DNA of 64,000 nt, taken from NCBI RefSeq assembly GCF_900141825.1, contig NZ_FQYQ01000007.1, forward strand, positions 1 to 64,000. The letters are read 5' to 3'. This document shows, in pieces, positions 35,028 through 44,603 of the stretch. The notes below the pieces were generated by a model that had not been told where the DNA came from, searched no databases, and was given only the letters and a program-made list of their open reading frames with translations. The DNA is from Pseudobutyrivibrio xylanivorans DSM 14809. GTDB taxonomy: Bacteria; Bacillota; Clostridia; Lachnospirales; Lachnospiraceae. The number at the start of each line of letters is the position of its first letter. Positions within the stretch are counted from its first letter, which is position 1. A program made the translations under genes and the position numbers.

Positions 35028-37148
35028 CTAAACCTCGAAGATCATATCTCCATAGCTAGGCATTGGCCAAGCTTCCTTGTCTACAATCATTTCAAGGGCA
35101 TCTACTGGACGACGAAGGTCTTCCATAGCCTTTACAACATCTGAGTGATAGAAGTTTGCTTTCTCACAGCTAGATGCCTTCATAGTATATGCTTTCTCGT
35201 TAGTTTCCTTAAGGGTGATAAGAGCATCCTTAGCTTCACGTAAGTAATTAGATACCTTAACAAGAAGCTCCTTCTGTGTGCTTACATCAGCCTCAGGACA
35301 CGCGTCAGCGATTGTGCCAATAGAAAGTCCAAGCTCTGTAGCATAGCTGATTACAGCTGGAATAATCTGCTTAGAAGCCATATCAATCATTGTACGTGCT
35401 TCGATATTAATTGACTTAATATACTGCTCGTATTCGATTTCTGCACGAGATTCAAGCTCTACCTTAGAGAATACGCCAAACTTCTCAAACATTGAAACTG
35501 TAGCATCAGTTGTAAGAGCTGGAATAGCTTCAACAAGTGAGTTAATGCTTGGCAGACCTCTCTTCTCTGCCTCAGCAATCCATTCTTCACCGTATCCATT
35601 ACCATTGAATACGATACGCTGGTGCTCTGTAGCAAGCTTCTTAATCATATCGTGAACGGCTGAATCAAAATCCTTAGCCTTTTCAAGCTCATCACAAGCC
35701 TCGCTAAGAGCCTCTGCCATAATTGTATTTAAAACAACATTTGGCTCACCAACTGAATCCTGTGAACCCGGCATTCTGAACTCAAATTTGTTTCCAGTAA
35801 ATGCAAATGGGGATGTACGGTTTCTATCAGTAGCATCTTTTCTAAAATCTGGAAGAGTCTTGACACCTGTAGCAAGCTTTTCGCCCTTCTTTGATTTTGT
35901 AGCTGTACCTGTAGAGATAAGCTGAGTAAGAACGTCCTCAAGCTGCTCTCCAAGATATACAGAAATGATAACTGGAGGTGCCTCATTTCCGCCGAGACGC
36001 TGATCATTGCCAACATCTGATGCAGACTCACGAAGAAGATCTGCGTGACGGTCTACAGCCTTTAATACAAGGCAAAGAACAAGCAAGAACTGAATGTTCT
36101 CGTGTGGTGACTTGCCTGGCTCAAATAGATTGATGCCATCATCTGTAACAAGCGACCAATTGTTGTGCTTACCTGAACCGTTTACACCACTAAATGGTTT
36201 CTCATGAAGGAGACACTGAAGACCATGGCGATTAGCCACCTTTCTAAGAGTCTCCATAATAATCTGGTTGTGATCTACAGCAACGTTACACTGAGCATAG
36301 ATAGGTGCAAGCTCGTGCTGAGCTGGTGCGACCTCATTATGCTGTGTCTTAGATGAAACGCCAAGCTTCCAAAGCTCGATGTTTACATCGCGCATATATG
36401 CCTCAATACGCTCAGGAATAGAACCAAAGTAATGGTCGTCCATCTCCTGTCCTTTTGGTGGCATAGCGCCAAATAAAGTACGTCCTGTGTACATTAAATC
36501 CTTGCGTGCAAGATACATTTCACGATCTATAAGGAAATATTCCTGCTCAGCACCAACTGATGGTGTGACACGCTGTGATGTTGTGTTACCAAATAATCTA
36601 AGAAGACGAACTGCCTGCTCAGAAAGAATCTCCATTGAACGAAGAAGTGGAGTCTTCTGATCAAGTGCTTCGCCAGTGTATGAGCAGAAAGCTGTAGGAA
36701 TGCAAAGTGTTGCACCAGCTGCATCCTGTCTAACAAAAGCAGGAGAAGTTGGATCCCAGGCTGTATATCCTCTAGCTTCGAATGTGGCACGTAAACCACC
36801 TGAAGGGAATGATGATGCATCTGGCTCACCCTTAATTAATTCCTTACCTGAAAAGCTCATAAGAACCTTTCCTGATGGTAATGGAGCTGAAATGAAGGAA
36901 TCATGTTTTTCTGCTGTGATACCAGTAAGTGGTTGGAACCAATGAGTATAGTGAGTTGCACCTTTCTCAATTGCCCACTCTTTCATCTCATGAGCAATCA
37001 CATCTGCTGTCTCTAAATCTAGTTCTTTCCCCTCTGAGATAGTCTGCTTAAGCTTCTGATATGTCTTCTTTGGAAGGCGTTCCTGCATAACTGTATCGTT
37101 AAATACATTCTCTCCAAAGATGTCAGCCACATTAAAATATCGTTCCAT
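35028..37148 (-). CDS. glnN: Glutamine synthetase type III
   Basis: 706 residues, the length of the GSIII family found in Bacteroides and Clostridia (GSI is about 450). Key blocks: [16 protein letters not shown] in the N-terminal part, [10 protein letters not shown] for the metal site, [16 protein letters not shown], and [12 protein letters not shown] for ATP/ammonium. It condenses ammonia with glutamate using ATP. It is preceded by a hairpin-rich spacer after fba. Confidence 0.96.
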   Translation of the reverse strand: MERYFNVADIFGENVFNDTVMQERLPKKTYQKLKQTISEGKELDLETADVIAHEMKEWAIEKGATHYTHWFQPLTGITAEKHDSFISAPLPSGKVLMSFSGKELIKGEPDASSFPSGGLRATFEARGYTAWDPTSPAFVRQDAAGATLCIPTAFCSYTGEALDQKTPLLRSMEILSEQAVRLLRLFGNTTSQRVTPSVGAEQEYFLIDREMYLARKDLMYTGRTLFGAMPPKGQEMDDHYFGSIPERIEAYMRDVNIELWKLGVSSKTQHNEVAPAQHELAPIYAQCNVAVDHNQIIMETLRKVANRHGLQCLLHEKPFSGVNGSGKHNNWSLVTDDGINLFEPGKSPHENIQFLLVLCLVLKAVDRHADLLRESASDVGNDQRLGGNEAPPVIISVYLGEQLEDVLTQLISTGTATKSKKGEKLATGVKTLPDFRKDATDRNRTSPFAFTGNKFEFRMPGSQDSVGEPNVVLNTIMAEALSEACDELEKAKDFDSAVHDMIKKLATEHQRIVFNGNGYGEEWIAEAEKRGLPSINSLVEAIPALTTDATVSMFEKFGVFSKVELESRAEIEYEQYIKSINIEARTMIDMASKQIIPAVISYATELGLSIGTIADACPEADVSTQKELLVKVSNYLREAKDALITLKETNEKAYTMKASSCEKANFYHSDVVKAMEDLRRPVDALEMIVDKEAWPMPSYGDMIFEV

Positions 37149-37186
37149 TATATCTGTATCCTTTCACACAAAATTACAAAATAATA

Positions 37187-37357
37187 GAAAAGACAACCAG
37201 CGATTGACATTGCCGATTGTCTTTTTGCATTCCTCTATTTTAGGTTAGCAAACTCATAAAGGAATTGAGTTTGCTAATCCAGCAAAGCTGGACATGATTT
37301 TTCTTCGAAAAATCCTGCCATATACGGATTGCAAATTTTTGATAAAATTTACAATCC
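37187..37357 (-). other. Array of five hairpins between fba and glnN
   Basis: Reading from fba to glnN: GGATTG...CAATCC (37357-37326), GATTTTTC/GAAAAATC (37314-37296), TCCAGC/GCTGGA (37292-37278), GCAAACTCA/TGAGTTTGC (37274-37248), then AAAAGACAA...TTGTCTTTTC (about 37225-37187), which has a T-rich tail like a terminator. Almost the whole 208-base spacer is paired. I see no sigma-A promoter. Confidence 0.6.
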
Positions 37358-38220
37358 TAAGCCTTTCCTACTGAACCGAAAAGCTCCATCTTCTCTTTAA
37401 CTGTAGCCTTGATAGCATCTGTACCAGGAGCAAGAAGCTTACGTGGGTCAAATCCCTTACCCTCAAGGTCCTTACCAGCCTCTACATACTTACGTGTAGC
37501 ATCAGCGAATGAAAGCTGGCACTCTGTGTTAACGTTGATCTTAGAAACGCCAAGCTCGATTGCCTTCTTGATCATATCAGCTGGGATACCTGTACCACCG
37601 TGAAGAACGAGTGGCATAGCACCTGTCTTCTGCTGGATAGCATCAAGTGTCTCGAATGAAAGACCAGCCCAGTTCTCTGGGTACTTGCCGTGGATGTTAC
37701 CAATACCAGCTGCAAGCATATCTACGCCGAGGTCAGCGATTGTCTTGCACTCTTCTGGATCAGCACACTCGCCCATACCTACAACGCCGTCTTCCTCACC
37801 ACCGATTGAACCAACTTCGCACTCGATAGAAAGACCAAGCTCGTGAGCTACGTGAACGAGCTCTGTAGACTTAGCAAGGTTCTCCTCGAATGGATAGTGT
37901 GAACCATCAAACATGATAGATGTGAAGCCAGCCTTAATGCACTTGTAGCATCCTTCGTATGTACCGTGATCAAGGTGAAGTGCTACAGGAACTGTGATTC
38001 CGAGCTCCTCATCCATAGCCTTAACCATAGCTGCAACAGTCTTGAAACCTGTCATGTACTTACCAGCACCCTCAGAAACACCAAGAATTACAGGTGAGTT
38101 GAGCTCCTGTGCTGTAAGAAGAATGGCCTTTGTCCACTCAAGGTTGTTAATGTTGAACTGACCAACTGCATAGTGGCCTGCTTTTGCTTTATCAAGCATT
38201 TCTTTTGCAGAAACTAACAT
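37357..38220 (-). CDS. fba: Class II fructose-1,6-bisphosphate aldolase
   Basis: 287 residues from the ATG at 38220 behind GGAGG; the longer frame lacks an RBS. Zinc enzyme of glycolysis that splits fructose bisphosphate. Signatures: LHLDHGTYEGCYKCIKAGF with two metal ligands, SIMFDGSHYPFEEN, VLHGGTGIP, KINVNTECQ. In this organism its substrate would also be the activator of HprK, encoded 5 kb away. Confidence 0.96.
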   Translation of the reverse strand: MLVSAKEMLDKAKAGHYAVGQFNINNLEWTKAILLTAQELNSPVILGVSEGAGKYMTGFKTVAAMVKAMDEELGITVPVALHLDHGTYEGCYKCIKAGFTSIMFDGSHYPFEENLAKSTELVHVAHELGLSIECEVGSIGGEEDGVVGMGECADPEECKTIADLGVDMLAAGIGNIHGKYPENWAGLSFETLDAIQQKTGAMPLVLHGGTGIPADMIKKAIELGVSKINVNTECQLSFADATRKYVEAGKDLEGKGFDPRKLLAPGTDAIKATVKEKMELFGSVGKA

Positions 38221-38294
38221 AAAATTATTCCTCCATATTTTCGTTTTAGGCTTTTTTACCCTATCTAAACGAAATTTTAGCATAAGCTAAATTT

Positions 38295-39188
38295 CTATTC
38301 AATAGCAATTTCCACTGCATGGCTCTCATCCTTTATGACAACCACGTCATGTTTTCCTCCAAACTCTCCATCAAGAGTCCAAGGAACAACATCTGAACTT
38401 AAGAATTTTATCTCCTCAGTCTGGAATGCATAAACCATATCTGAATCAGAAATGATACCCGTCATAAATCCAAGAATCTCATTAAGCTCAATTGGATTAC
38501 GAGGCATCTTTATAAGAGTGACCTCAAAAACACCATCATTCAATCCGATATCTCCTCGGATAATTCCCTGGAATCCACCAACTGATTTCGAATTGGTAAT
38601 CATTCCAAAGATAAACTCATCATATATAACGTTACCATCATACTCAACCTGCATTCTGAAAGATGGTATATCTCTGAGCTGCTTAGCTCCTTCTATAATA
38701 TATGCTGCATGTCCTAGAATATTTTTCATGTCCTGTGGTGTAGCATAAGAAACTTCTGTAAATAAACCAAATGCAGCCACATAAACAAATGAATCTGAAT
38801 TAAAACGACCTATATCACATGGAAACAGGTTATCAGAAACACTCATACGAGCTGCATTTAACATGTTCTTATCTATACCGAGAGAGTTTCCGAAATCGTT
38901 AGTAGAGCCTGCAGGAATATATCCTATAGGCTTTCTCTGAGATGGCTCTAATTTCATCATGCCGGTAACCACTTCATCAAGGGTACCATCGCCACCTGAA
39001 CACACGATTCTGTCGAAATTCTCTGCCTGTGCAATTGTCTGATCTGTAGCGTCACCACCAGACTGAGTAATATGTACACTCACCTGATAGCCAGCCTTAA
39101 TCATAATATCTAGGATGTCAGCCAGATGATCCTTTATTTGTCCCTTGCCTGAGCGAGGATTTGCTATAAATAATAATCTTTTTGACAT
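38295..39188 (-). CDS. Diacylglycerol kinase-family lipid kinase
   Basis: 297 residues, DagK/YegS fold. NPRSGKG near the N-terminus, then the nucleotide motif SGGDGTLDEVVTGM (about 63-76) and GYIPAGSTNDFGNSLG. It probably phosphorylates diacylglycerol or another lipid to recycle membrane headgroups. It stands 18 bases after crh. Confidence 0.9.
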   Translation of the reverse strand: MSKRLLFIANPRSGKGQIKDHLADILDIMIKAGYQVSVHITQSGGDATDQTIAQAENFDRIVCSGGDGTLDEVVTGMMKLEPSQRKPIGYIPAGSTNDFGNSLGIDKNMLNAARMSVSDNLFPCDIGRFNSDSFVYVAAFGLFTEVSYATPQDMKNILGHAAYIIEGAKQLRDIPSFRMQVEYDGNVIYDEFIFGMITNSKSVGGFQGIIRGDIGLNDGVFEVTLIKMPRNPIELNEILGFMTGIISDSDMVYAFQTEEIKFLSSDVVPWTLDGEFGGKHDVVVIKDESHAVEIAIE

Positions 39189-39206
39189 ATATCCCTCTAT
39201 TTATAT

Positions 39207-39455
39207 TTATTTTGTAAGGAAATCAGAAAGTTCTGCTACTGCCTTTTCTTCATCGTCTCCTGCTGCATCAATTACAACGTGCGAGCCAGAAGCTAATACC
39301 AAACTCATCATACCCATAATACTCTTTGCGTTAACCTTTTTCTCGTCCATCTCAAAGTAAATTGAACTAGAGAATCTATTTGCTAACTGTACTAAATGGG
39401 CTATAGGTGTAGCTTCCATTGAATTTGACATCTGAATAGTAACTTCTTTTTGCAT
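39207..39455 (-). CDS. crh: Crh-like HPr homologue lacking the PTS histidine
   Basis: 82 residues, HPr fold. At the position of the phosphorylatable His the sequence reads SMEATP (Glu14), and the usual Arg is Thr16, so it cannot serve the phosphotransferase system. The regulatory serine is kept in KKVNAKSIMGMMSL (Ser45), the target of HprK. Bacillus Crh has Gln at the His site and also follows whiA. It probably acts in catabolite control through CcpA (inference). Confidence 0.88.
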   Translation of the reverse strand: MQKEVTIQMSNSMEATPIAHLVQLANRFSSSIYFEMDEKKVNAKSIMGMMSLVLASGSHVVIDAAGDDEEKAVAELSDFLTK

Positions 39456-39496
39456 GACGTCCTCCTGAATTTCTAATAAAACCTAACGCTGACTAT

Positions 39497-40339
39497 TTAT
39501 AATTCCTTTGCTATTGCAGCCAGCTTTTTAAACCGATGGTTAACCCCTGACTTTCCAATTGGTGGATCCAATAACTGACCTAAGTCAGCCAATGGCGTGT
39601 CTGGATATGCCAGTCTGATATTGGCAATCTCCTGCAGCTGCACTGGTAAATTCTCTAAACCAATCCTCTCACTAATCAGATTGATATCCTCAATCTGACG
39701 AACTGCAGCATTAACTGTTTTACCAATATTAGCAGTTTCACAGTTTACCTTTCGGTTAATCGTGCCTCGTACTTCTTTGACAACTCTGATGTTTTCCAAA
39801 TCCATAACAGAATGAGCAGCCTCCATAACTCGGAGTACCTCGACTATCTGGGCACCATCTTTAATGTAAACAACATGTTTACCAGTGCGCCTAACTACCT
39901 TTGCCTCAACATCGAAGGCCTTCATAGCTTTCTGTAAAAGCTTAGCCTGCTGAGGATTGTTGCACACTATTTCAAAATGATAACCCTTGTTCGGATCTGA
40001 TATTGAACCAGCCGCCAAAAATGCTCCTCTAATAAAAGCTCTCTTACAACAAGTCTGCTGAATAACAATATCATCAACAATTTGCCCATCTTCAGAAAAC
40101 TTAAGCATTTTTTGCGTCTCAAAAAAAACATCGTCAGAAATAACGATGACATCTTTTCCTATATTACATGCATTATTTAATAAAGTAAAGACTTTTCTAT
40201 TTAAATGGTCCTCAGATTTTTCTCTGAAGCTGTCGAGTCCTTGTAACATAAGGATTCCCGCAAGCTCCGCAACGACACAATGTCGGCTCTTTGGAACGAC
40301 CAAAATTAGTTCTTCTTTTACATTTTTTGAAAATGACAA
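39497..40339 (-). CDS. whiA: DNA-binding protein WhiA
   Basis: 280 residues. N-terminal LAGLIDADG-like domains and a C-terminal helix-turn-helix (RLAYPDTPLADLGQLLDPPI...NHRFKKL). WhiA influences cell division and chromosome segregation in Gram-positives. Translation starts at a TTG (40339) immediately after the rapZ stop, with GAGGG upstream. Confidence 0.95.
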   Translation of the reverse strand: MSFSKNVKEELILVVPKSRHCVVAELAGILMLQGLDSFREKSEDHLNRKVFTLLNNACNIGKDVIVISDDVFFETQKMLKFSEDGQIVDDIVIQQTCCKRAFIRGAFLAAGSISDPNKGYHFEIVCNNPQQAKLLQKAMKAFDVEAKVVRRTGKHVVYIKDGAQIVEVLRVMEAAHSVMDLENIRVVKEVRGTINRKVNCETANIGKTVNAAVRQIEDINLISERIGLENLPVQLQEIANIRLAYPDTPLADLGQLLDPPIGKSGVNHRFKKLAAIAKEL

Positions 40340-41212
40340 TTATTTCCCTCTCAAAGCATCTTTTCCGATATCACGATGCTCAATTTTAAGTCCGTAAGAC
40401 TCATCTCCATTTAATGCTTCAAATATTTCATCTGCAAGACATACTGAACGGTGCTTACCACCTGTACAGCCTACTGCAATTACAAGCTGATTCTTTCCTT
40501 CATTTATATAGTTTGGAATCAGGAATTTGATAAGGTCTGTAGTCTTCTCCAGGAAGATTTGTGCTTCATCATACTTCAATACGAAATCCTTTATAGGCTG
40601 GTCATTGCCTGTAAACGGACGTAGTTCAGTGTCATAATACGGATTAGGAAGAAAACGCACATCAAATACCAAATCTGCATCCTCTGGAATTCCATATTTA
40701 AAACCAAATGAAATGATTGTAATGAAAAGACTTTTATACTCTGCATCATCAACGAAAATCTTTTCAAGCTCAGCCTTAAGCTCTCTTGTAAGAAGATGTG
40801 TCGTGTCGATAACGTAATCAGCTTCTTCTCTAAGGAAACCAATTGACTCTCTCTCTTCTTTAATACCTGCTGCAATTCTTTCGCGACCTGAAAGTGGATG
40901 ATTACGTCTGGTCTCCTTATATCTTTTTATAAGAACATCATCCTCAGCATCGAGAAATAGTATCTTAAATGGCTTCTGATCATTGTCCATTTCCTGCAAG
41001 ATATCAGGCAAAAGCTTCATAGCATTGCCACTACGCACATCAATTCCCACTACAATATTTTTATCAAAAGAACCATTGTCAGCCAATTCCACTACACTCT
41101 TGAGCAATTGTACAGGCAAATTATCCACGCAATAATATCCCATATCCTCGAACATTTTAAACGCTGTATTTTTACCCGCTCCGGACATTCCGGTAAGAAT
41201 TAATAGCTTCAA
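40340..41212 (-). CDS. rapZ: RNase adapter protein RapZ/YvcJ
   Basis: 290 residues. N-terminal P-loop TGMSGAGKNTAF with Asn15 where the family normally has Ser or Thr after Lys14. Then EDMGYYCVDNLP, the FLDAEDDVLIKRYKETRRNHPL nucleotide-binding motif and the C-terminal VAVGCTGGKHRSVCLADEI signature. YvcJ/RapZ binds GTP or ATP and RNA or metabolites. It overlaps murB by 4 bases and abuts whiA. Confidence 0.95.
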   Translation of the reverse strand: MKLLILTGMSGAGKNTAFKMFEDMGYYCVDNLPVQLLKSVVELADNGSFDKNIVVGIDVRSGNAMKLLPDILQEMDNDQKPFKILFLDAEDDVLIKRYKETRRNHPLSGRERIAAGIKEERESIGFLREEADYVIDTTHLLTRELKAELEKIFVDDAEYKSLFITIISFGFKYGIPEDADLVFDVRFLPNPYYDTELRPFTGNDQPIKDFVLKYDEAQIFLEKTTDLIKFLIPNYINEGKNQLVIAVGCTGGKHRSVCLADEIFEALNGDESYGLKIEHRDIGKDALRGK

Positions 41213-42144
41213 TTGACGTTCCTCCCGATAATTCTAACCTCTGGAGTAAGATGAACTCCAAACTTTTCATATACTTTCTCATCCACATCCTTCATAAGCT
41301 TTAATACATCTGAAGCTGTGGCATCTGATTTGTTAATAACAAATCCACAGTGTTTTTCAGAAACCTGTGCATTTCCTACAGTATAGCCTCTAAGTCCTGC
41401 ATCATCAATAAGTTTTCCAGCAAAAAATCCCTCAGGTCTCTTAAATGTTGAGCCAGCGCTAGGGAAATTAAGTGGTTGTTTCTCTATGCGTTTCTGACGG
41501 ATGTCTTCTATTGTCGCCTTAATCTCGGAAACATCTCCTGCAGCCAGCTGAAGCTTAGCCCCAAGTACAATTCCAGGTTTCTCCATAAGAACTGAATGTC
41601 TGTAAGATAAATCAAGCTTATCAACTGGAATTTCTTCCACCTGGCCATCAGCATTTAAAAGCTTAACCGATGTGAGAACATCCTTCATCTCCCCACCGTA
41701 GGCACCTGCATTCATATAAACAGCGCCACCGATAGAGCCTGGGATTCCTGATGCGAACTCTAGTCCTGTAAGCCCCACTTCTGCTGCGCGATTGGCAACT
41801 GATGAAAGCATGGCTCCAGCTTCCGCAAAAATCTCGCACTTTGCTTCGTCGATAATAACCTCTGATGAACTCTTGCCCATAGAAATAACTACACCTTCGA
41901 TTCCATCATCGGAAACAAGTAGATTACTTCCATTTCCTATTACCATGAATGGAACCTCTGAATCCTTCAAGAAGGCAATAAGAGGAACCACCTGAGAAAC
42001 AGATGGCTCCACATATATATCCGCAGGACCACCAATCCTGAAGGTAGTATGTTTCTTCATTGGTTCATCAAGAAGAAAATCTACCTCAGGAAATCGCTCC
42101 TGCAACTCATTATAAAAATCTTTTTTAGAAAAACTGTTATGCAT
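41209..42144 (-). CDS. murB: UDP-N-acetylenolpyruvoylglucosamine reductase
   Basis: 311 residues, FAD enzyme that makes UDP-N-acetylmuramic acid. TTFRIGGPADIYVEP (FAD site), IGNGSNLLVSDDGI, GIPGSIGGAVYMNAGAYGGEM, the catalytic Ser in AGSTFKRP, and VHLTPEVRIIG at the end. The RBS is weak, but the start overlaps the aminopeptidase stop by 8 bases, suggesting coupling. Confidence 0.96.
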   Translation of the reverse strand: MHNSFSKKDFYNELQERFPEVDFLLDEPMKKHTTFRIGGPADIYVEPSVSQVVPLIAFLKDSEVPFMVIGNGSNLLVSDDGIEGVVISMGKSSSEVIIDEAKCEIFAEAGAMLSSVANRAAEVGLTGLEFASGIPGSIGGAVYMNAGAYGGEMKDVLTSVKLLNADGQVEEIPVDKLDLSYRHSVLMEKPGIVLGAKLQLAAGDVSEIKATIEDIRQKRIEKQPLNFPSAGSTFKRPEGFFAGKLIDDAGLRGYTVGNAQVSEKHCGFVINKSDATASDVLKLMKDVDEKVYEKFGVHLTPEVRIIGRNVN

Positions 42145-43534
42145 ACTTAATAAATGCCTCGTATCCTAATAAAGCTTCGTATAAGTCTACCTTAGAAATG
42201 ATTTCGCATGGTGCGTGCATTGAAAGAACTGCAACGCCTGAATCAATTACCTGCATGTTGTAGTTACCCATGATGTAAGCGATTGTTCCGCCGCCACCCT
42301 GGTCTACCTTACCAAGCTCTGCTGTCTGCCAGCAAACCTTATCCTTATCCATGATTGCTCTAACCTCTCCAACATACTCTGCTGAAGCATCATTTGAACC
42401 ACTCTTTCCTCTTGCACCTGTGTACTTGTTAAATACAAGACCACGTCCAAGGTAAGCTGAATTGTTCTTTTCAAATGCTGATGCATAGTTCGGATCGAAA
42501 GCTGCAGATACATCTGAAGAAAGCACCTTGCAATTTGTAAGAGCTCTTCTAAGCTTAAGCTCTGAATAATCACCCATAAGGTTGAAAAGCTCTGCAAGTG
42601 TGTTTTCGAAGAACTTAGACTGCATACCTGTTGCACCAACAGAACCAATCTCTTCCTTATCAACAAGAAGTGCACAAGCTGTCTTTGAAAGCTTCTTTGT
42701 TGTATTGAGAAGTGCCATAAATGATGGGTAAGCACATACTCTGTCATCGTGACCATACCCTAAAATCATTGAACGATCGAAGCCGAAATCTCTTGCCTCA
42801 CCAGCTGGAACAACTTCGATTTCTGCTGAAATGAAATCTTCCTCTTCAATATCGTACTTTTCCTTGAGAAGCTTAAGGATATTCTTCTTAACAGATTCCT
42901 TTTCCTTCTCACCCTTTTTATCAAAACCTGGGATGCTGCCAACGATAATGTTAAGGTCTTCACCTTCTACTACCTTAGCGCCCTTTTTATCCATCTGATC
43001 AGCTGCAAGGTGGATAAGAAGATCTGAAATACCAAATACTGGATCTGAAGCATCCTCACCTACGTTAACCTTTACAACCTCTCCTGTCTTCTTAACAAGA
43101 ACACCGTGAAGAGCAAGTGGAATAGTAACCCACTGATATTTCTTGATACCGCCATAGTAGTGTGTGTCAAGCATGGCAATATCTGAATCCTCGTATAATG
43201 GATTCTGCTTTAAATCCATACGAGGGCTATCAATATGTGCACCCAGGATATTAAGACCGTTCTCAAGAGACTCAGAACCGATATTAAATACAGCCATCAT
43301 CTTGCCCTTGTTTACAGCATATACCTTGTCACCAGCCTTAAGCTTTGTATTCTTTTCAATTGCATCCTCAAGATTAATATATCCTGCTTTCTCTGCCTTC
43401 TCTACAAAGAAATCGATGCATTCTCTTTCTGTCTTGCACTGTGAAAGGAACTTTCTATAATCCTCTCCAAATGCCATTACCTTTTTCAAATCCTTTTCTG
43501 AAGTATACTTACTCCATGCGTTAGTGCGTTCCAT
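42137..43534 (-). CDS. M18 family aminopeptidase
   Basis: 465 residues. NILGAHIDSPRMDLKQ has the first zinc His and Asp. VDKEEIGSVGATGM gives the catalytic Glu pair, and SMHAPCEIISKVDLYEA carries the last zinc His. It is a cytosolic aminopeptidase I homologue removing N-terminal residues. It precedes murB. Confidence 0.94.
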   Translation of the reverse strand: MERTNAWSKYTSEKDLKKVMAFGEDYRKFLSQCKTERECIDFFVEKAEKAGYINLEDAIEKNTKLKAGDKVYAVNKGKMMAVFNIGSESLENGLNILGAHIDSPRMDLKQNPLYEDSDIAMLDTHYYGGIKKYQWVTIPLALHGVLVKKTGEVVKVNVGEDASDPVFGISDLLIHLAADQMDKKGAKVVEGEDLNIIVGSIPGFDKKGEKEKESVKKNILKLLKEKYDIEEEDFISAEIEVVPAGEARDFGFDRSMILGYGHDDRVCAYPSFMALLNTTKKLSKTACALLVDKEEIGSVGATGMQSKFFENTLAELFNLMGDYSELKLRRALTNCKVLSSDVSAAFDPNYASAFEKNNSAYLGRGLVFNKYTGARGKSGSNDASAEYVGEVRAIMDKDKVCWQTAELGKVDQGGGGTIAYIMGNYNMQVIDSGVAVLSMHAPCEIISKVDLYEALLGYEAFIKYA

Positions 43535-43612
43535 TTCTTAAAATAACTCCTACTTCTAAATAAATATTTCTTAATATATCTCAATCACCCTTTAAAGGGC
43601 AATTATTTTTTC

Positions 43613-44548
43613 TTACTGCTCACCTGCAATATTGTTCTGAACTCTGCGATAAAGCTCTTCTGCTGCGTTGTAACCCATCTTTTTCTGACGATGGTTAACA
43701 GCTGCTGCCTCACAGATAATTGCAAGATTTCGACCTGGCCTGATTGGAAGTGAATGACATGTAACATCAATACCAAGAATGTTCATGTACTCATCTGTCA
43801 TACCAAGACGGTCATATTCCTTTTCCTTGCTCCAATCTTCAAGCTTGATAACAAGGTCGATTCTCTGCTCATCCTTAACAGCCTCAACACCGTAAAGAGA
43901 CTTAACATCGATGATACCGATGCCTCTAAGCTCGATTAAGTACTGAGTGATAGATGGAGCGCGACCATATAATCTCTCGTTGTTAGGGCGACGAATCTCA
44001 ACAACATCATCAGATACAAGTCTGTGACCACGTCTTATAAGCTCAAGTGCTGCCTCTGACTTACCGATACCAGACTCACCTGTAATAAGAAGACCTTCGC
44101 CATATACATCAACCAATACACCATGAATAGTAGTGTATGGAGCAAAGTCCTTATTTAACGAGAAGATAAGTGCTGACATAAATTCTGATGTAGCACGGTC
44201 TGTTCCAAGGATTGGAACATTTGCCTTAACAGCTGCCTTTAAAAGAACATCTTCTGGCTTTTCTCCTCTACAGAAAATGATACAAGGAATATCATATGAG
44301 AAAAGCTTGGCAAAGCTCTCTGCCTTTTCCTCATCTGACTTCTTTGATATATATGCAGCTTCAACATTACCAATTACCTGAATACGGCTTGGCTCAAAAT
44401 GCTCATAGAATCCATGAAGCTGAAGAGCTGGTCTGTTGACATCAGAACAAGTAACCTTTACCTCCCCCAAGTTTAATTCAGGTGTAAAATTAGTAAGATT
44501 AAATCTTTCCTGGACAGTAGCTACTGTAACATATTTGTTTGCTGCCAT
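43613..44548 (-). CDS. hprK: HPr kinase/phosphorylase
   Basis: 311 residues. Walker A GESGIGKS at 157-164, followed by ELIRRGHRLVSDD. The LRGIGIIDVKSLYG signature lies at about 205. N-terminal domain up to 130. It phosphorylates the serine of HPr and Crh in response to fructose bisphosphate and ATP, and removes it when phosphate is high. A Ser-45 target, crh, lies 4 kb downstream. Confidence 0.96.
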   Translation of the reverse strand: MAANKYVTVATVQERFNLTNFTPELNLGEVKVTCSDVNRPALQLHGFYEHFEPSRIQVIGNVEAAYISKKSDEEKAESFAKLFSYDIPCIIFCRGEKPEDVLLKAAVKANVPILGTDRATSEFMSALIFSLNKDFAPYTTIHGVLVDVYGEGLLITGESGIGKSEAALELIRRGHRLVSDDVVEIRRPNNERLYGRAPSITQYLIELRGIGIIDVKSLYGVEAVKDEQRIDLVIKLEDWSKEKEYDRLGMTDEYMNILGIDVTCHSLPIRPGRNLAIICEAAAVNHRQKKMGYNAAEELYRRVQNNIAGEQ

Positions 44549-44603
44549 AAAATTCCCTCCATTATAAAAGATATCGCTTTATATATGATATATCATTTTT
44601 TAA

